In this document: piece by piece, positions 45,580 through 58,589 of the stretch
How positions within the stretch are numbered: the first letter of the stretch is position 1
Layout: the number at the start of each line of letters is the position of its first letter
Assembly: GCA_026120185.1 (NCBI GenBank)
Contig: JANUWF010003378.1
Coordinates: forward strand, 248,001-312,000
Reading direction: 5' to 3'
From: Voacanga thouarsii
Taxonomy: Eukaryota > Streptophyta > Magnoliopsida > Gentianales > Apocynaceae
Length of the DNA stretch: 64,000 bases
Position numbers and translations under genes: made by a program
The notes under the pieces: generated by a model
The model's input: only the letters and a program-made list of their open reading frames with translations
The model's database searches: none
Told to the model about the DNA's origin: nothing

Positions 45580-46400
45580 ATGTCTAATTTCAATCTTTTG
45601 TCCATTATTTTCAAGGAGAATAAGTTAACTGGACCTAATTATCTGGACTGGAAAAGGAATCTAAATATAGTACTCACTACCAAGAAGTACAAGTATGTTC
45701 TGATCGACCCCTATCCTGAAATTGGGAAAGATTCCACGAACCAAGATCGTGAGGCTGAGAGGGCATGGAAGAAAGCTGATGAAATGGCAAGATGCTATAT
45801 GTTGGCTTCCATGTCTAATATTCTCGAGTCTAAGCACAAGAACATGCCTATTGCATACAACATCGATATATCGTTGCGAACCATGTTCGCTGACAAAAGC
45901 CAACCCACAAAGCAGGAAACTCTTAAAGCAATCATAAATACTAGGATGGCTAAAGGGGCATCAGTTCACGAGTATATGTTCAAGATGACTGCTTATTTCA
46001 GGGAAACCGAGGTCCTAGGGGCAATAATTGAAGCTGAGAGCCAAATTGACATAGTTCTTGAGACTTTGTCAAATTTATTATCTCAGTTTAAGATAAATTA
46101 TAGCATGAATAAGTCGAATATGTCTTTGACTAAGTAGATGAAAGATCTCTAGGTTGCTAAAAAAATCATGAAGCTTGTGTCAAAGGTTTTGCTTACTCAC
46201 TCTGGACCATCTTCTAGAACTAGGGCCCAGCCCAAGAAGTTCAAGAAGAAGAAGACCTAAAACAGTGTAGAGGCCCAGCCTAAGGGATCCAACCTCGATT
46301 CATCTAAGACTAATGCCAAGCCCAATGGCAAGTGTTTCAAGTGTGGCAAGAAGGGGTACTTCAAAAAGGATTATCTAGACTTCTTGGTCAAGTCCTCCTC
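45580..46400 (+). pseudogene. 9.2-kb copia gag
   Basis: ATG at 45580 (MSNFNLLS) leads into LTGPNYLDWKRNLNIVL, EMARCYMLASMSN and QFKINYSMNKSNMSL, the UBN2-type gag common in plant copia. A TAG ends the frame at 46135-46137 and more stops follow. The zinc knuckle at 46333-46374 reads CFKCGKKGYFKKDY: the third and fourth ligands (His and Cys) are both Tyr, so zinc binding should be lost. Confidence 0.88.
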
Positions 46401-47560
46401 AAGTATTGCTTTATACTTAGAGTCTATTTCGATAGTTGATTATTATCTACTTAGATTGTTGATTCCAGAACCACTAATCATATCTATAACTCTTTGCAGG
46501 GATTCAGCAAGATAAGGCGACTTAGTAGAGGAGAGCATGGACTTAGAGTTGGTGATGGAGCACAAGTGTAGGCCGAAGTTGTGGGAGACTTGGAACTTTT
46601 ATTTGATTGTAATAGGATTTTAGTTTTAAAAGATATTTTTATTTGCTTCTACTTTTAAGCAGAATTTGATTTCACTTTCAAGATTGATTAATCAAGGCTA
46701 TTCTATTTTTTTTTTCCAATTTAGTATTTCAATAAGTAGAAATGAAAAAATTATTTGCACTATAAACATGTATGGCAATCTAATTTACATTAATCCTATA
46801 ACTTATCAAATAAATAATACTCAAACGGAACCTAATAATAAGAAGAGAAATGCCATATCAAATAACTCATATTTATGACACTTAATATTAGGACATATAA
46901 ATCCTAATCAGATTCAGAGGTTACTACAAAATGGGTCCTTAGACTCATTGAAATTAGAGCAATGGCCTCAATGCAAATCTTGTCTTATAGGTAAAATGAC
47001 TAAAATGTCCTTTATTCAAAAGGTGGAAAGGGTCAAGGAAATGTTGGAGTTAGTTCATACTGATATTTGTGGTCCCATGTCTTCACTTACTAGAGGAGGT
47101 TATGAATACTTCATCACGTTCACAGATGATCACACACGTTTTAGTTATGTTAGCTTGATAAGGTGCAAGTCTGACTCCTTCGATAAATTCAAGGAGTTTA
47201 AGGCTGAGATAGAGCGTCAAACAAATAAACTAATAAAAACGCTAAGATCGGATCATGGTGGAGAATATCTCCTTGGTGAATTTAAGGACTACTTAGGACA
47301 TCAGGGCATAGTATCTCAGCTAATTGCACTTGAGACTCCCTAGTATAATAGAGTAACTGAGAGAAGAAATAGAACTTTGATGGAAATGGTTAAGAGCATG
47401 ATGAGCCAGCTACTCTTCCTATTTCTTTTTAGGGATATACTCTGGAAGTAGCAGCATATATTCTGAACTTGGTACCTCTCAAGTCAGTGCCTATGACACT
47501 CTATAAGATGTGAACTAGATGAAAGCCCAGTATGAATCTTCTCAAGGTATAGGGTTGTCC
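46401..47560 (+). pseudogene. 9.2-kb copia protease and integrase
   Basis: The protease site reads VDSRTTNH at 46458-46481, with Arg where the aspartic-protease Gly is required. Integrase: the LWHL motif has TGA for Trp (46876-46878), then LGHINPNQI and CKSCLIGKM. The catalytic residues are in LVHTDICGP, RSDHGGEY and VTERRNRTL, with a TAG at 47341 in place of a Gln just before. Downstream frames are shifted and shortened. Confidence 0.86.
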
Positions 47561-47859
47561 AGCTTATGTACTAACTAAGGTAGAATTGAAAGAGAAGTTG
47601 AGTGACGCTTCAACTTCTAGCACCTCAGTTAAGGAACCAAAATAAACACAACCTAAAGTTCACATACAAACTCTGCCATGTCGTAGTGGGAGGATATCTA
47701 GGGTTTTTGAGAGATGGAAAGGAAAGGCCTTTGAGGTGGTCTCGAACAATCAGGAACAAGATCTTGCTAGATACGATGAAGCTATTGTTGATGTTAAAAC
47801 AAATAAATGGCAAGTTGCAATGGATGCTGAGATTAAATCTATGTATCCCAACTAAGTTT

Positions 47860-49150
47860 GGAATCTTGTCATTGCATCTGAAGAGATTAAAACCATAGGG
47901 TGCAAGTGGGTATACAAGAGAAAAAGATGTGCAGATAGAAAGGTGAAAACCTTTAAAGTAATGTTTAAAGGCTACAAGATATGACTACAAGATATGGTAA
48001 ACGGATGTCTAGACAGCCTTTCTTAATAGCTATCTTAGTGAAGACATCCATATGTCCCAACCTGAAGGCTTTATTGTAGAAGGCTAAGAACATATGGTCT
48101 GCAAGCTTAAGAAGTCCATATATGGACTTAAGCAAGTATCACGAGTATGGAACATGCATTTTGATGAGACTGTAAAGTCTTATAGTTTTATACAAAACGT
48201 GAATGAACTATGTGTATATAGGAAGTTAGATGGGAACAATATGTCCTTATAGTACAGTACTTTATGTAGATGACATTCTACTCATTGGAAATGATATATG
48301 AATATTGTCATCTATAAGGGTTTAGCTATCAAGTCAATTTAGCATGAAGGATATGGGAGAAGCTAGCTACATTCTTAGTATTAAGTTTCTTAGGGATAGG
48401 AAGTAAAGAATGTTAGGCTTATCCAAATCTACTTATATTTATAAGATACTGGTTAAGTTTAGCATGGATCGGTGTAAAGAGGCAATCATACCCTTTAGGC
48501 ATGGATTGGCCTAAACTTCCAAACAGTGTCCTAAGATACAGAAAGAAAAAGAAAGGATGAGTAGGATTACTTATCCTTCCACAGTAGGAAGTCTCATGTA
48601 TGCTATGCTTTATACAAGGCCAGATATCTGTTTTATCGTAGGTATGGTTAGCATATATCAGTTAAACCTAGGGGAAGAACATTGGCAAGTTATAAAATAT
48701 ATACTGAAGTACCTTAAGGCAATGAGGGATTATATGCTTGTCTATATAGATGAGGATTTGATTCCTACTAATTACACTGACTCAAATTTCCAAGCGGATA
48801 AAGAAGAAAAAAAATTTACTAGTGAATATATTTTCACTTTGTCTGGAGGGGCTATTTTATGGAGGGGTGTTAAATAATCTTGTCTTGCTAATTCCACCAT
48901 GGAAGTTGAGTATGTGGTAGCTTCAGAAGCTTCAAAAGAGGTGGCTTGGCTCCAAAAGTTCCTTACAGAATTTGGAGTTGTGCCATAAATGGACAAGCCC
49001 ATTACCATATGTTATGACAATTCTGGAGCTGTGTCACAAGGCAAGGAACCGAAGAACTATAGGAAGGACAAACACATTGAGAGGAAGTATCACCTAGTCA
49101 GGGAGTTCATCTAGGGACGGGAGATCGTGGTTGATCAAGCCTTTGACGGA
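47860..49150 (+). pseudogene. 9.2-kb copia RT and RNase H
   Basis: GCKWVYKRKR begins the RT (about 47900). A deletion removes the segment between it and TAFLNSYLSEDIHM. LKKSIYGLKQ, the YVDD box in LYVDDILLIG (about 48263) and MKDMGEASYIL follow, with several stops. RNase H keeps NYTDSNFQ (Asp), STMEVEYVVASEA (Glu) and CYDNSGAV (Asp), then KHIERKYHLVREFI. The first catalytic-site neighbourhood is diverged (DSNF rather than DSDF). Confidence 0.88.
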
Positions 49151-49231
49151 GAAGGTTTTTAAAAGACACTTGGACGTCATAGGGGTAGGCACATATGGAC
49201 TATCATAATCTGTTTAGTATAAGAGGAAGAT

Positions 49232-51154
49232 TGTTGGAATGTATGTCCAAAATAGCTATGTATTTCTGTATTTTGAAAATTAATAAAAGTATTTCATTCA
49301 TGGTTGTTTGTTTACATATTTTCACACATTAAAATTTTAAGTGTGTTAGTAAGTAATCTACGTGATTAAGTCGTGCTTTCACAGTAAGATATATATATTA
49401 CGGGCTACCAACACATAAGAAAAAAAATTATTCTTCATCGATTAATAAAGCTTGCACCTTATTAAGGTTTAGATCATTACACTATGGTTTTCAAATGGGA
49501 AATGGTTTACCTTTAACCAATGAGTAGTCCACTCATGCCAACGGTGTAACAGTATTTTAAAATACGTAGAACTGGACCACGCGATAATAATCTTTGTAAA
49601 AATATGAAAATAAATAAAAACTGGTTAATCACAACTACTGCATGGACGAGTACCCTAAGACTTGAGTATAGGTTGGTGGTCTAGTGAAGCTGGACTTATA
49701 CACTTTTATGTATGTTGGGTGAGGTCTTATTGCAATGACAATAACCTTGTACGTTGGGTGTATGATTCTAGTTATTTAAGACAAACTTATACGATAGAAT
49801 TTCTATGCTTCATTAAGTGAAGAAATTACCCCCTTGTGATTGTTCAGGATAATCTAACAATTCAGGGTCCTGGGAAACGTGACTAAGTATGTATGCTTTA
49901 TAGATAGCTCCCTGAAATAAGTTGGCACATACTGGAAGTCATGGATTATCGGACTAGTTATCAAAGGCTCGTAGATGTCATTGAGAAATGTGTTAGTACT
50001 ATTTTTCTATTTCAATGACGGGTGTTACATAGAGAGGTATTTTTATCATTACACCTGTAGGTCGAAGATAGTGCACTTGCAATATTATTCTCGGCGTCAA
50101 TATTTCTATATAGTAGTAAATGGATTATTTAAAATGATAGAATACAATTATTTGTTAGCAATGGTATTTTGTTCATTTTAGTAATCAAGAATAATATGTC
50201 CTTTAGTCCCTATAGTAACTCAAATAACCTTAGTAAATTTATTTACTATATGGGTTTATTAGGTGAATTTATTATGAGATGAATTATTCTAGAAGTCCAA
50301 TTAATTATTTGTTTGGACTAGAATAATTAATTGGGCCAATATAATTAATTAATTGATTTATTAATTAATTATCTTGAATAATTTTATATTGGATACAAGT
50401 AGTTTAATTAATTAATAAAAACTAATTTAATTAATTAGTTTATTAATTAATTATCTTGGGTTAATTTTTATATTGGGCCCAAGTGGATAAATTAATTAAT
50501 AAAAGAGCTAATTAATTAGTCATGAGCTAATTAGAGAACAACCCTAACCCACCAGGTTTTTTAGTTACGGCTTAGGGATTAAAGCAATCCCTGGGAGCAG
50601 CACAAGAAAAGAAAATAAGAAAACAAATAAGGGAAAAATAGAAAGGAAAAACCGATTGGTTTTGTTTGATAAGTAAAAGGAAGCTGTTAATAAATAAAAG
50701 ACATTACCTGAGCTTTGTGGGGTTAACCGAATTACTTTCAGTAACAACAGCTTTAGGGTTTTTTTTTTTTTTAAAAAAAAAATGAAGCCAACGTTTTCTT
50801 CCTTGGTTGTTTTTTCTTTTCGTTTTCCTTTAGCGTTTATCTTTTCTGTTTTTCTTCCAATCTTCTTCACCCTAATTTTACTTGTATCAGCAGAGGTCCA
50901 TTGAGGTTAGAGAATACTCTGGAAGGTCAAGAGCTAGTAGACATGGTAAATCTTTGATGCAAAGGAACTAACGGTTTGCTGGTGAGCCCACAGAACAAGT
51001 AGACGTTCCCTTTCAGGAAGTGCCATCAAATCCAAATCAAACACTGGTTATTCAAATAAAACATCCTAGAAGCAAGTACTCCTAAACTTTGGCTCCAAAA
51101 AAAATTTAATTTGTTGTCTTCTGCTACGTATTTAATTTTTCGTGTGGTTCTTCA
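49232..51154 (+). repeat. 3' LTR of the 9.2-kb copia
   Basis: 1923 bp, preceded by a purine tract (ataagaggaaga). It carries a longer AATTAATTAATT block (about 50290-50500) than the 5' LTR. Divergence from the 5' LTR is about 10-12% by eye. Confidence 0.9.
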
Positions 51155-53115
51155 TGTAATTGAATTTTAATTACTTAGCATTTGAGCATGAATTATGAAG
51201 ATTACATGATCTTTGATTGGGGATTGGTAAGAGTAAGATTATAAGACTAGAATTGCCTAAATTCATGATTAAGTGGTGGAATTCCTTTAAGTGTGAGATT
51301 TATTATAAGAAATTGATATTTATTTATTTGAATGCTAGAGTTTGTTGGTGAACAAGGATATAATTCCCACACCTAAGTTGGATTTTGCTTGGACTCAAGC
51401 TAAGTCCCCACAATTCATGATTTTCTAAATATAGGAATGTAAGTGAAATATTTCAATATTGATAAATGCTTTAATTGCATAAATATTTATTTGCAAATTG
51501 ATTATTTATGAAGAAAAATGTTTATTTATTTGAGAAATATTTAATGATGAAATGATTTGTTTATGCAAGTGATATTTTATCGTTGATATATGATCCTTGG
51601 TTTGGGAAATTAGATATAGAGCGCATGTTTCTCTATTGTGAAAAAAAAAAATGATAAATTAGTGTTTATCAATATTTAATTATGCTTTATTTTTTGAAAA
51701 TATTGCATATACATGAAATGTTGAATATAAAAGCTTACATTAAAATTTATTGAGCATATAGAATTCTGAATTCTCATGCATAAATGAATTGTGAAATACA
51801 TAATATGTTTTGAATCATTAGTTTCATATAGCTTGAAATACCATTATACTATATATGAGCATTGTATTTACGAAATCTTGGAACGTGTATGAAATCTTGA
51901 GACGTTTGTGATATCTTTAATGGATAAACTTTTATGTTGAGATTTTCAAATTTATGAAGTACAATATTATTCTTCAGAGTATTGTTGTATATCAGTATTT
52001 TCGAAAATGGTTGTGAAATACTTTGAAAAGTTATTGAGCTTGTTCATTGCGTTGATCCATTTATAAGGCTTTGTACTATGTTGATTCTTGAGTACTCCAA
52101 GGGACTTTGCACCTATACTAATTTGCATGGGGTTTAAGAATGCTATCTAACTGGAGGCTTTCTCCAGGTTTTGGTCTCTTTCTTCATGGGGTTGCCGATA
52201 TTTGTTATTTAGTCGTCCTTAACTAGCAACACATTTTCTAATGTATGAAAATAAAAGGTGGATGTGGGACATTCGGGCCATAGGGTCAACCATGACGATG
52301 GTTATTTTATGTTTAATTGTGGTGTATACTCTGGGTTATCCATATACTTATATTATCTTGTTCATAGGATGGCATTCCTATGGTGTTAATGTTTCCAGCT
52401 AGACTGAGATCCTTTCAGTTGTTATTGATGGGACAAGATTTTGCTGGCAGATAATATAAGATCGCAATGCATAATTTTAAAATGTGATACTCGAAATGAA
52501 ATTTTTGAAATGTGTATTGCTATGTTTGATTGTAGAAGACAATCACGATGATAAGCTCAATACGGATGATGTGTTTGATGTGGACAAACAGTGTTATTGA
52601 GAAATAATCTCTTTTCCTGAAATATAGTAAATAACATAGTTCTCCCATGTATTATCTATGTGCTGGAAATATGATATACTTTTACTCCTTATATATTTTG
52701 GGAACTATTCATGCATCATGAAAATTTTTTATTAAAATATTCTCATGATGCACGCACTAGACTTACTAAGATTATATCTCACACCTCTTAATTTATGATT
52801 TGTGAGAGATTATGCTTAGGGACAAGATTGAAGAAGTTTATAGTTCACATGATGGTTTGATATTGATATACCCAGATATTTTCTTTTTTTTTTATAGATA
52901 ATGTTTTTAAGAATGATGTAGTTGGAGTATTTTTGAGATGTTATTTTGTATTTGGGATATGATGTATTATTTAAAACCTTGTAAGGTTTAATTTAATTTG
53001 ACCCTTTTAAGTCCCGATTATTTTCTTTTTTAGTTTTCGTTATAAAGACCCATTAGCATTTAGATGGAGTGACATCCGTAATTATTCGGGCTATGTGGTT
53101 GTGTGGGGTGTTACA
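51155..53115. other. Non-coding; possible old gypsy-type LTR
   Basis: About 2 kb without coding capacity, ending ..GTGGGGTGTTACA at 53115, the usual style of Ty3/gypsy LTR ends. It may form one unit with 41417-41999. No primer-binding site follows, so if real it is a solo or 3' LTR. The 5-bp flanks (ttttc / gatat) do not match. Confidence 0.3.
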
Positions 53116-53235
53116 GATATCCTGCTTATTGAAAAAAATTGAATACAAAATTTAGGGGCATATGACATAACAACTACCATAATTGATTATTGGAACGTAT
53201 AAATGACCACAAGCCAAAACAATCAATTTTCAATT

Positions 53236-53510
53236 TCAATGCACTTTAATGATAGGAACTAAGTGCCTTCCTAGATCTATATCTATGCAGACCAGCATGT
53301 ATGTATTTCCTGTCAAATATGCCATTGTTGTCTCATTAATCCGAACAGCATTGCCGCCTACACCGTTACTCATCCTTAGTAACATCTCCGCATCAAAGAT
53401 TTTAATCATTATCTCTAGCATTCGTGGCCAAACTAAAGATCAGCAAGGGCTAGAACTTTGGCCTCCACTAGGCGACCGTAAGATAGTCATCAAGCACAAT
53501 CCATAGACTG
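53236..53510 (-). pseudogene. LINE ORF1-like (DUF4283 type) fragment
   Basis: The minus strand reads FDAEMLLRMSNGVGGNAVRINETT, then GNTYMLVCIDIDLGRHLVPIIKV. This is the core pattern of the DUF4283-type ORF1 of plant LINEs (usual form: ..G.PIRVD..T....RG.FARVCVEVDL..PLVP..). About 65 residues are open before the frame is lost on the upstream side at a stop near 53446. No EN or RT sequence adjoins it, so it is an isolated fragment. It limits how far left the LTR of the next copia element can extend. Confidence 0.7.
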
Positions 53511-53599
53511 CCATAAAAATCATGATGGCATTAATTGCATTGAATTATTATAGGATTCAAATTGTAACTCGACCTCACTTTTTTAGGAGCACAATCCGA

Positions 53600-53826
53600 A
53601 AGGGGAATTTGTTTAGGTCTGTGGCGGTAGCATAAAGCTTTGGTATGGCATCTTTTATTTCCTATAAGTATATGATCCTATAAATATATCAATTTGAGTG
53701 CTTGTAATATCAACCCTCTATGTCAATGTTTTTTTTTTAATAAATAAGAAATTAGAACCGTTTAAATCCTTTGTGTTATTTTTTTTTCTCTTTTAATTCC
53801 TTCTATTATTGTTGTTTTCTATAACA
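53600..53826 (+). repeat. 3' part of a copia 5' LTR
   Basis: The end is inferred from ...CTATAACA (53819-53826) followed 2 bp later by the PBS. A TATAAATATA box lies near 53681. The left boundary cannot be fixed because the partner LTR is missing. Confidence 0.55.
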
Positions 53827-53828
53827 AG

Positions 53829-53840
53829 TGGTATCAGAGT
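53829..53840 (+). other. Primer-binding site of the decayed Tork-like copia
   Basis: TGGTATCAGAGT, an 11 of 12 match to the initiator tRNA-Met core. Confidence 0.8.
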
Positions 53841-53900
53841 CAAAATACTTAGAATTTTCTATTTAAATTTGGGTATCTACAATTTCATTTACTAATTAAG

Positions 53901-54720
53901 ATGACGTCTTTCAAGTTTGATATTGATAAATTTGATTAATCAAACAGTTTCACATTATGAAAGGAAAAGATACGAGCTCTTCTGATTTAGCAGGGATGTG
54001 TGGTAGCATCGGAAAGAGAAGAAACATTGGCGAAGGATTGAAGCCAGTGATGAAGATTGAGATTTTGACAAAGGCGCATAGTGTGATTCTATTGAGTTTG
54101 TTTGATGAAGTCTTGGCTAAAGTTGTTCATGAAATAACTGTTGTGGTGTTACGAGAAAAGATGGAAAGTAAGTTTTAGAAGAAATTCTTAACGAATCGGT
54201 TACAATTGATCTTCTTAATAATTTTAATTGAATAATCGTACACTTGCAAGGTGTTGTGATTACAATTGATGATAAGGATCAAGCTATCATTCTTTTGTAT
54301 ACTTTGCCTAATTCACAAAAGAATATTATTGATATTATGTTGTATGGTTGAGATAGTATTTCTGCTAGTGATGTGAAAAATGCTATGCAATCTAAGTAAT
54401 TGAAGAGAAAGGTCTTTGATTCCTATAAGAACGAATCAAACTCAGGTTTGGTTGTTTTCCAGACGAAGAACAAGGAAAACAATTGTGGAAGTAAGAATAA
54501 GTCATGTCCCAAACCATGGTCTGGCAGACTACGGTGTTTTCACTGTGAAAGGATTGTCCACAATAGAAGAGGTTCACGAAAGGAATGAATTAAATAGTAA
54601 TACTAGTATAGCTATAGTTCAGGATAATTCTGATTAAAGAGAATGTAATGATGTTTTGACTATTAGTACTTTAAGTTCTACAAATACCTAGGTTATAGAC
54701 ACTTCTGCATCTTATCACGT
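53901..54720 (+). pseudogene. Tork-like copia gag and protease remnant
   Basis: ATG 53901 (MTSFKFDIDKFD) then a stop. Scattered frames show KIRALLI, SLFDEVL, DDKDQAIILLY, LPNSQKNIIDIMLYG and SDVKNAMQSK, in the order of a Tnt1/Tork gag. The zinc knuckle at 54535-54576 is CFHCERIVHNRRGS: the last Cys is Ser. A protease-like VIDTSASYHV (usual VIDTGASYHV) near 54695 has Ser for the essential Gly. Confidence 0.75.
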
Positions 54721-55239
54721 GATTTTTTTCAAAAATTCTGTGTACTTCCTTTAAGGAGTGGAATGACAGTGTGAAATTAGGTAATGATAAGGAGCTCAGC
54801 GTTAAGGGCAGTAGTTCTGTGCAGATTATGATATATGATGGGATGGTCAAAATACTTAATGCTTGGTATATTCCTGATTTACGAAAGAAATTTAATTTAT
54901 TTGGATGCCTTGATAAACATGAATACAACTATTCGAGCAGATATGGGTAAATCAAAGTATAATAAAATATGCTTTTGACAATAATAAAGCTTAAATTAAT
55001 TGTAGTATGGAATTTATACCTTGATGGAAAATTTAGTTATGGGACCAGTGATAGTCTCTCGTTCTTTAGATTAGTATGATGATTGTATAGAATTACGGTA
55101 CTACATATATATTAGGTTATATGAGGGAGAATGGGCTTGCAATATTAAGAACGTAAGGATTGTTGGATGGGGCAAAACAGAGAAATTAAAAATTTTTAGA
55201 CTTGTGGTATTGGCATACAGCATAGAGTTAAGTTCAGTT

Positions 55240-56040
55240 TTCGCAAGAACACTTATACTGGTATCCTTGAGTATATTAATTTGGATTTATATATAAGGTC
55301 CTTCTTCAGTTGGGTCTCATGGAAAATATAGGTGTGTTGTAAATTTTATTAATGACTAGTCTAGAAAAGTTTGTATATATTTTCTGAAATAAAAAGATGG
55401 GATGTTTAGGAGGTTTAAAGAATGGAAACTATGCTTAAAAAATGGACTAGAAAACGAGTCAAGACACTCAGAATAAATAATGGTTGTAATTCTGTAATAC
55501 ACCATTAGATGAGTTCGGTAAGAATGAGGGAATTGTGGCACTACACTGTACGATATACATCACAGTAGAATGAGTTGCAAAATGCATAAACCAAACACTT
55601 TCGTAATGTACTCGATGCATGCGATTGAATGCTAAACTTTCAAAGAAATTCTGGACTAAGGCAGTTAACTACCTGTTATCTCGTGAATAAATCTCCACTG
55701 GCTGCAATTAATTTTAAAACTCCACAAGACGTATATTTCAATTCTCCTTCTGATTATTCTGACTTGCATATATGTATATTTAAATGTCCTGTTTATGCAT
55801 GGCAAACTAGAGCCTAGGGTAATGAAATGCATATTTCTAGGATATACTACTGGAGTTAAAAGGTATAGATTGTGGAGTACTTAAAAAAATAGAATTCCAA
55901 AATTTATTATTAGTAACGAAGTTATTTTGTATAAGTCAGCTATGTTTGGCTAGAAAAAAGAAACTTAGTGATTTTGTCGGTAACAAAAATCCTGGTGCTA
56001 ACCAAAAGACTAACTAATATTACACTAGAAAATGCTAACA
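55240..56040 (+). pseudogene. Tork-like copia integrase remnant
   Basis: Pieces include GPSSVGSHGKYRCVVNF, a damaged SRKVCIYFL, LTTCYLVNKSPLAAINFKTPQDV, SDYSDLHI, KCPVYAW, LGYTTGVKRYRLW and FIISNEV. The second Asp and the Glu motifs are not readable. The element ends without RT near 56040, where LTR sequence of the 9.2-kb copia family starts. Confidence 0.75.
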
Positions 56041-56050
56041 AAAAATCAAG

Positions 56051-56936
56051 GTACCCAAGTAGTTTAATTAATTAATAAAAGAACTCATTTATTTAATTAT
56101 TTTATTAATTAATTATCTTGAGTAATTTTATATTGAGCCCAAGTGAATTAATTAATTAATTAAAGAGTTATTTAATTAGTTATGGACTAATTAATATTAC
56201 ATGGCCTAAAGGATTTGATGAAGCCGCCATGTGTAAAGGAAAAAATAAGGAAAAGAAAAGGAAAGGAAATTAAAGGAAACAACAACTGTTGGTTTTGAAA
56301 AGGAAAAAGGAAAGCTAATTTGATAAATAGGCATCTCGTGTGCCTTAGTGAGGTGTTGACCAAAATTTTCACAAGAAAATAGCTTTCAGAACTTTTCCTT
56401 AGATAAAAACAAAAGCCACCGTTTCTTTCTTTCTTTTTTTTTCCCCTTGGTTTCTTTAACCGTTTTTTAGCTCTTCTATTTTGTTCCAATTTTTCTTCAC
56501 CCTAATTCTACTTTCACCGATAAAGGTCGATAGTGGTTAGATAATACTCTGGAAGGTCAAGATCTAGCAAACATGGTAAGTGTTTGATGCAACGAAGCCA
56601 ATGGTTAGCTGGTGTTCCCGCAGAATAAGTAAATGTTCCTATTCAACAAGCGCCGTCGAACCTAAATTCGACTCCAGTTATTAAAATTAATCGCCCTAGA
56701 AGTAAGTATTCATAGACTTTGGCCCTAAAAAATTTTAATTTGCTGTCTTTCGTGGTGTATTTAATTTTCCCGTGATCCTTCAAGTGGTATCAGAGCCATG
56801 GTTAAATCTAGGAGCATGCTTAGGGTTAATAACCATAAAAAGGTGGTTCCTTTACTAATAAAAATCATACTTTTGCAATTGTATGGATTCCTCGTGATTT
56901 TTTATGTTGGTAGATTTTGCGTAGAAATCATGTAAA
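56051..56936 (+). mobile_element. Second copy of the 9.2-kb copia family: truncated LTR, PBS and leader
   Basis: 56051-56782 matches the last roughly 730 bp of the 42000-43880 LTR, starting inside the AATTAATTAATT block. It is followed by a PBS, TGGTATCAGAGCCATGG, at 56785 and about 140 bp of leader. The 5' part of the LTR is missing. The leader is cut at about 56930, and the gag of the same copy resumes at 60367, so about 2 kb of leader and gag was replaced by a CACTA-type element. Confidence 0.85.
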
Positions 56937-57529
56937 ACTCTCTTTGGCAAGGACACTTTTTCTGAGTTCTTTTAGCAAGGAAAATCCCACCACTTTGGCG
57001 AGGAAATTCCTCGCCAAAGAGCATGAATTTTGGCTAGGAAACTTTCCTTTCCTCGCCAAAGAGTGAAAGTTTCCTTGCACAAAGCTTTTTGGCAAGGAAA
57101 TTTTATCCTCACCAAAGAGCATGACATTTGGCGAAGAAACTTTCCTCGCCAATGACAAAAAATTTTGTCACAATTGACCTCTCCAAAACATTTATAAAAA
57201 TATTATTACGACTTTGTAAAATAAAATTGGCCCTTTAGCGACAAATCTTTCGCGACAAAATTTTTTGTTGCGAACACATAATCATTAGTGACAAAAATAC
57301 AGTTTTGGTGACAAAAATTTTATGGTTTTTGTGACAAAATTTTTCCTCTCTAAAAGTTGAGCTTTAGCAAGGAAACAATGTTCCTTGCTAATAGGCTCAC
57401 ATTAGCAACAAAATAAAATGTTTTGCCACCAGAATGCTTTGGCGATGGCGCGACAAATTTTTTTTTTCAAAATTGGACTTTTAGCTAGGAAAAACTTTTA
57501 TCACTAAAGGCTATTCCACACATATATCT

Positions 57530-58585
57530 AAATATACATATTTCATATATACAAATATATGTGTACATATATTTACATATATAAATAGATATGTATATGT
57601 ATATATGAATATTACATATATATATGCATATATTAATTTGTATATTTATATATATATGTATGTATGTATGTATAAATCATATAGGTAGTTTAGGGACTAA
57701 TTTAAAAAAAAAATTGGATCATACTATAAATATTTATTTGGATCATACTATATGTGTGTGTGTGGATGTATATATCATATAGGTACCTTAGAGACTAATT
57801 TTAAAACATATACACACTATTTTAATATATTAATTTATATATGCACATACCTATATATATGTGTGTGTGTAAATATTAATATAGAATATTAATAAATATA
57901 TACATACATGTATATATTAATACACATACATGTATATATATTATTACATGTATACATATATATATATATATATATATTCGTATATAGATATTTATTTATA
58001 TTCAAAAATATATTTACACTATATTCATATACACACAAATATATATATATAGTATATTTTCAAATATATATATATATTATGTACATACACTATATATTAT
58101 CTACAAACATATGTATATACACTATATATATTATCTACAAACATTACATATTTATATATATATATAAATACACACACATATATACATATGCACATATATA
58201 TATATTCAAATTAATATATGCATATATATATATAATATATTCATATATACATATACATATCTATTTATGTATATTTACATATATATATATATTAATATAG
58301 AATATTAATAAATATATACATACATGTATATATATGTATATTCAAAAAAATATTTACACTATATATTCAAAAATATATATATTATGTATATAATCTACAA
58401 ATATATATATATTATGTATATATATACATATTATGTATATATATAGTATATATTATGTATGTATATATATATGCATATATATATATATTATGTATATATA
58501 TGCATCTATATAGTGTGTGTATATATATATATGCATATAAATTATCTATATATATTATGTATATTATATATATATATATATATAT
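57530..58585. repeat. Long AT/TG microsatellite
   Basis: About 1 kb of (TA)n with interspersed TATG/TACA and TG units. It generates long Tyr/Ile ORFs on both strands that are not genes. Internal near-duplications (for example 'ttaatatagaatattaataaatatatacatacatg' at about 57877 and 58293, quoted in two overlapping parts) show it grew by segmental slippage. Confidence 0.9.
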
Positions 58586-58589
58586 ATTA

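Larger units (their letters stand above)
42000..51154 (+). mobile_element. Ty1/copia element with 1.9-kb LTRs
   Basis: The LTRs are 42000-43880 and 49232-51154, the latter starting TGTTGGAATGTATG (TATTGGAATG in the 5' copy) and ending ..TTCA/GTCA. The flanks are ggtaa (41995-41999) and tgtaa (51155-51159), a 5-bp duplication with one difference. A 1.7-kb leader precedes gag, then protease, integrase, RT and RNase H, all in the plus sense and all with stops. Long LTRs and the gag/RT type suggest an Angela- or TAR-like lineage. A second broken copy of the family lies at 56051-61268. Confidence 0.92.

Noticed and set aside
53109..53826. A 718-bp LTR from TGTTACAG to CTATAACA
   Set aside because: Attractive TGTTA/TAACA ends, but a minus-strand LINE ORF1 fragment lies inside it, so the LTR is probably shorter.
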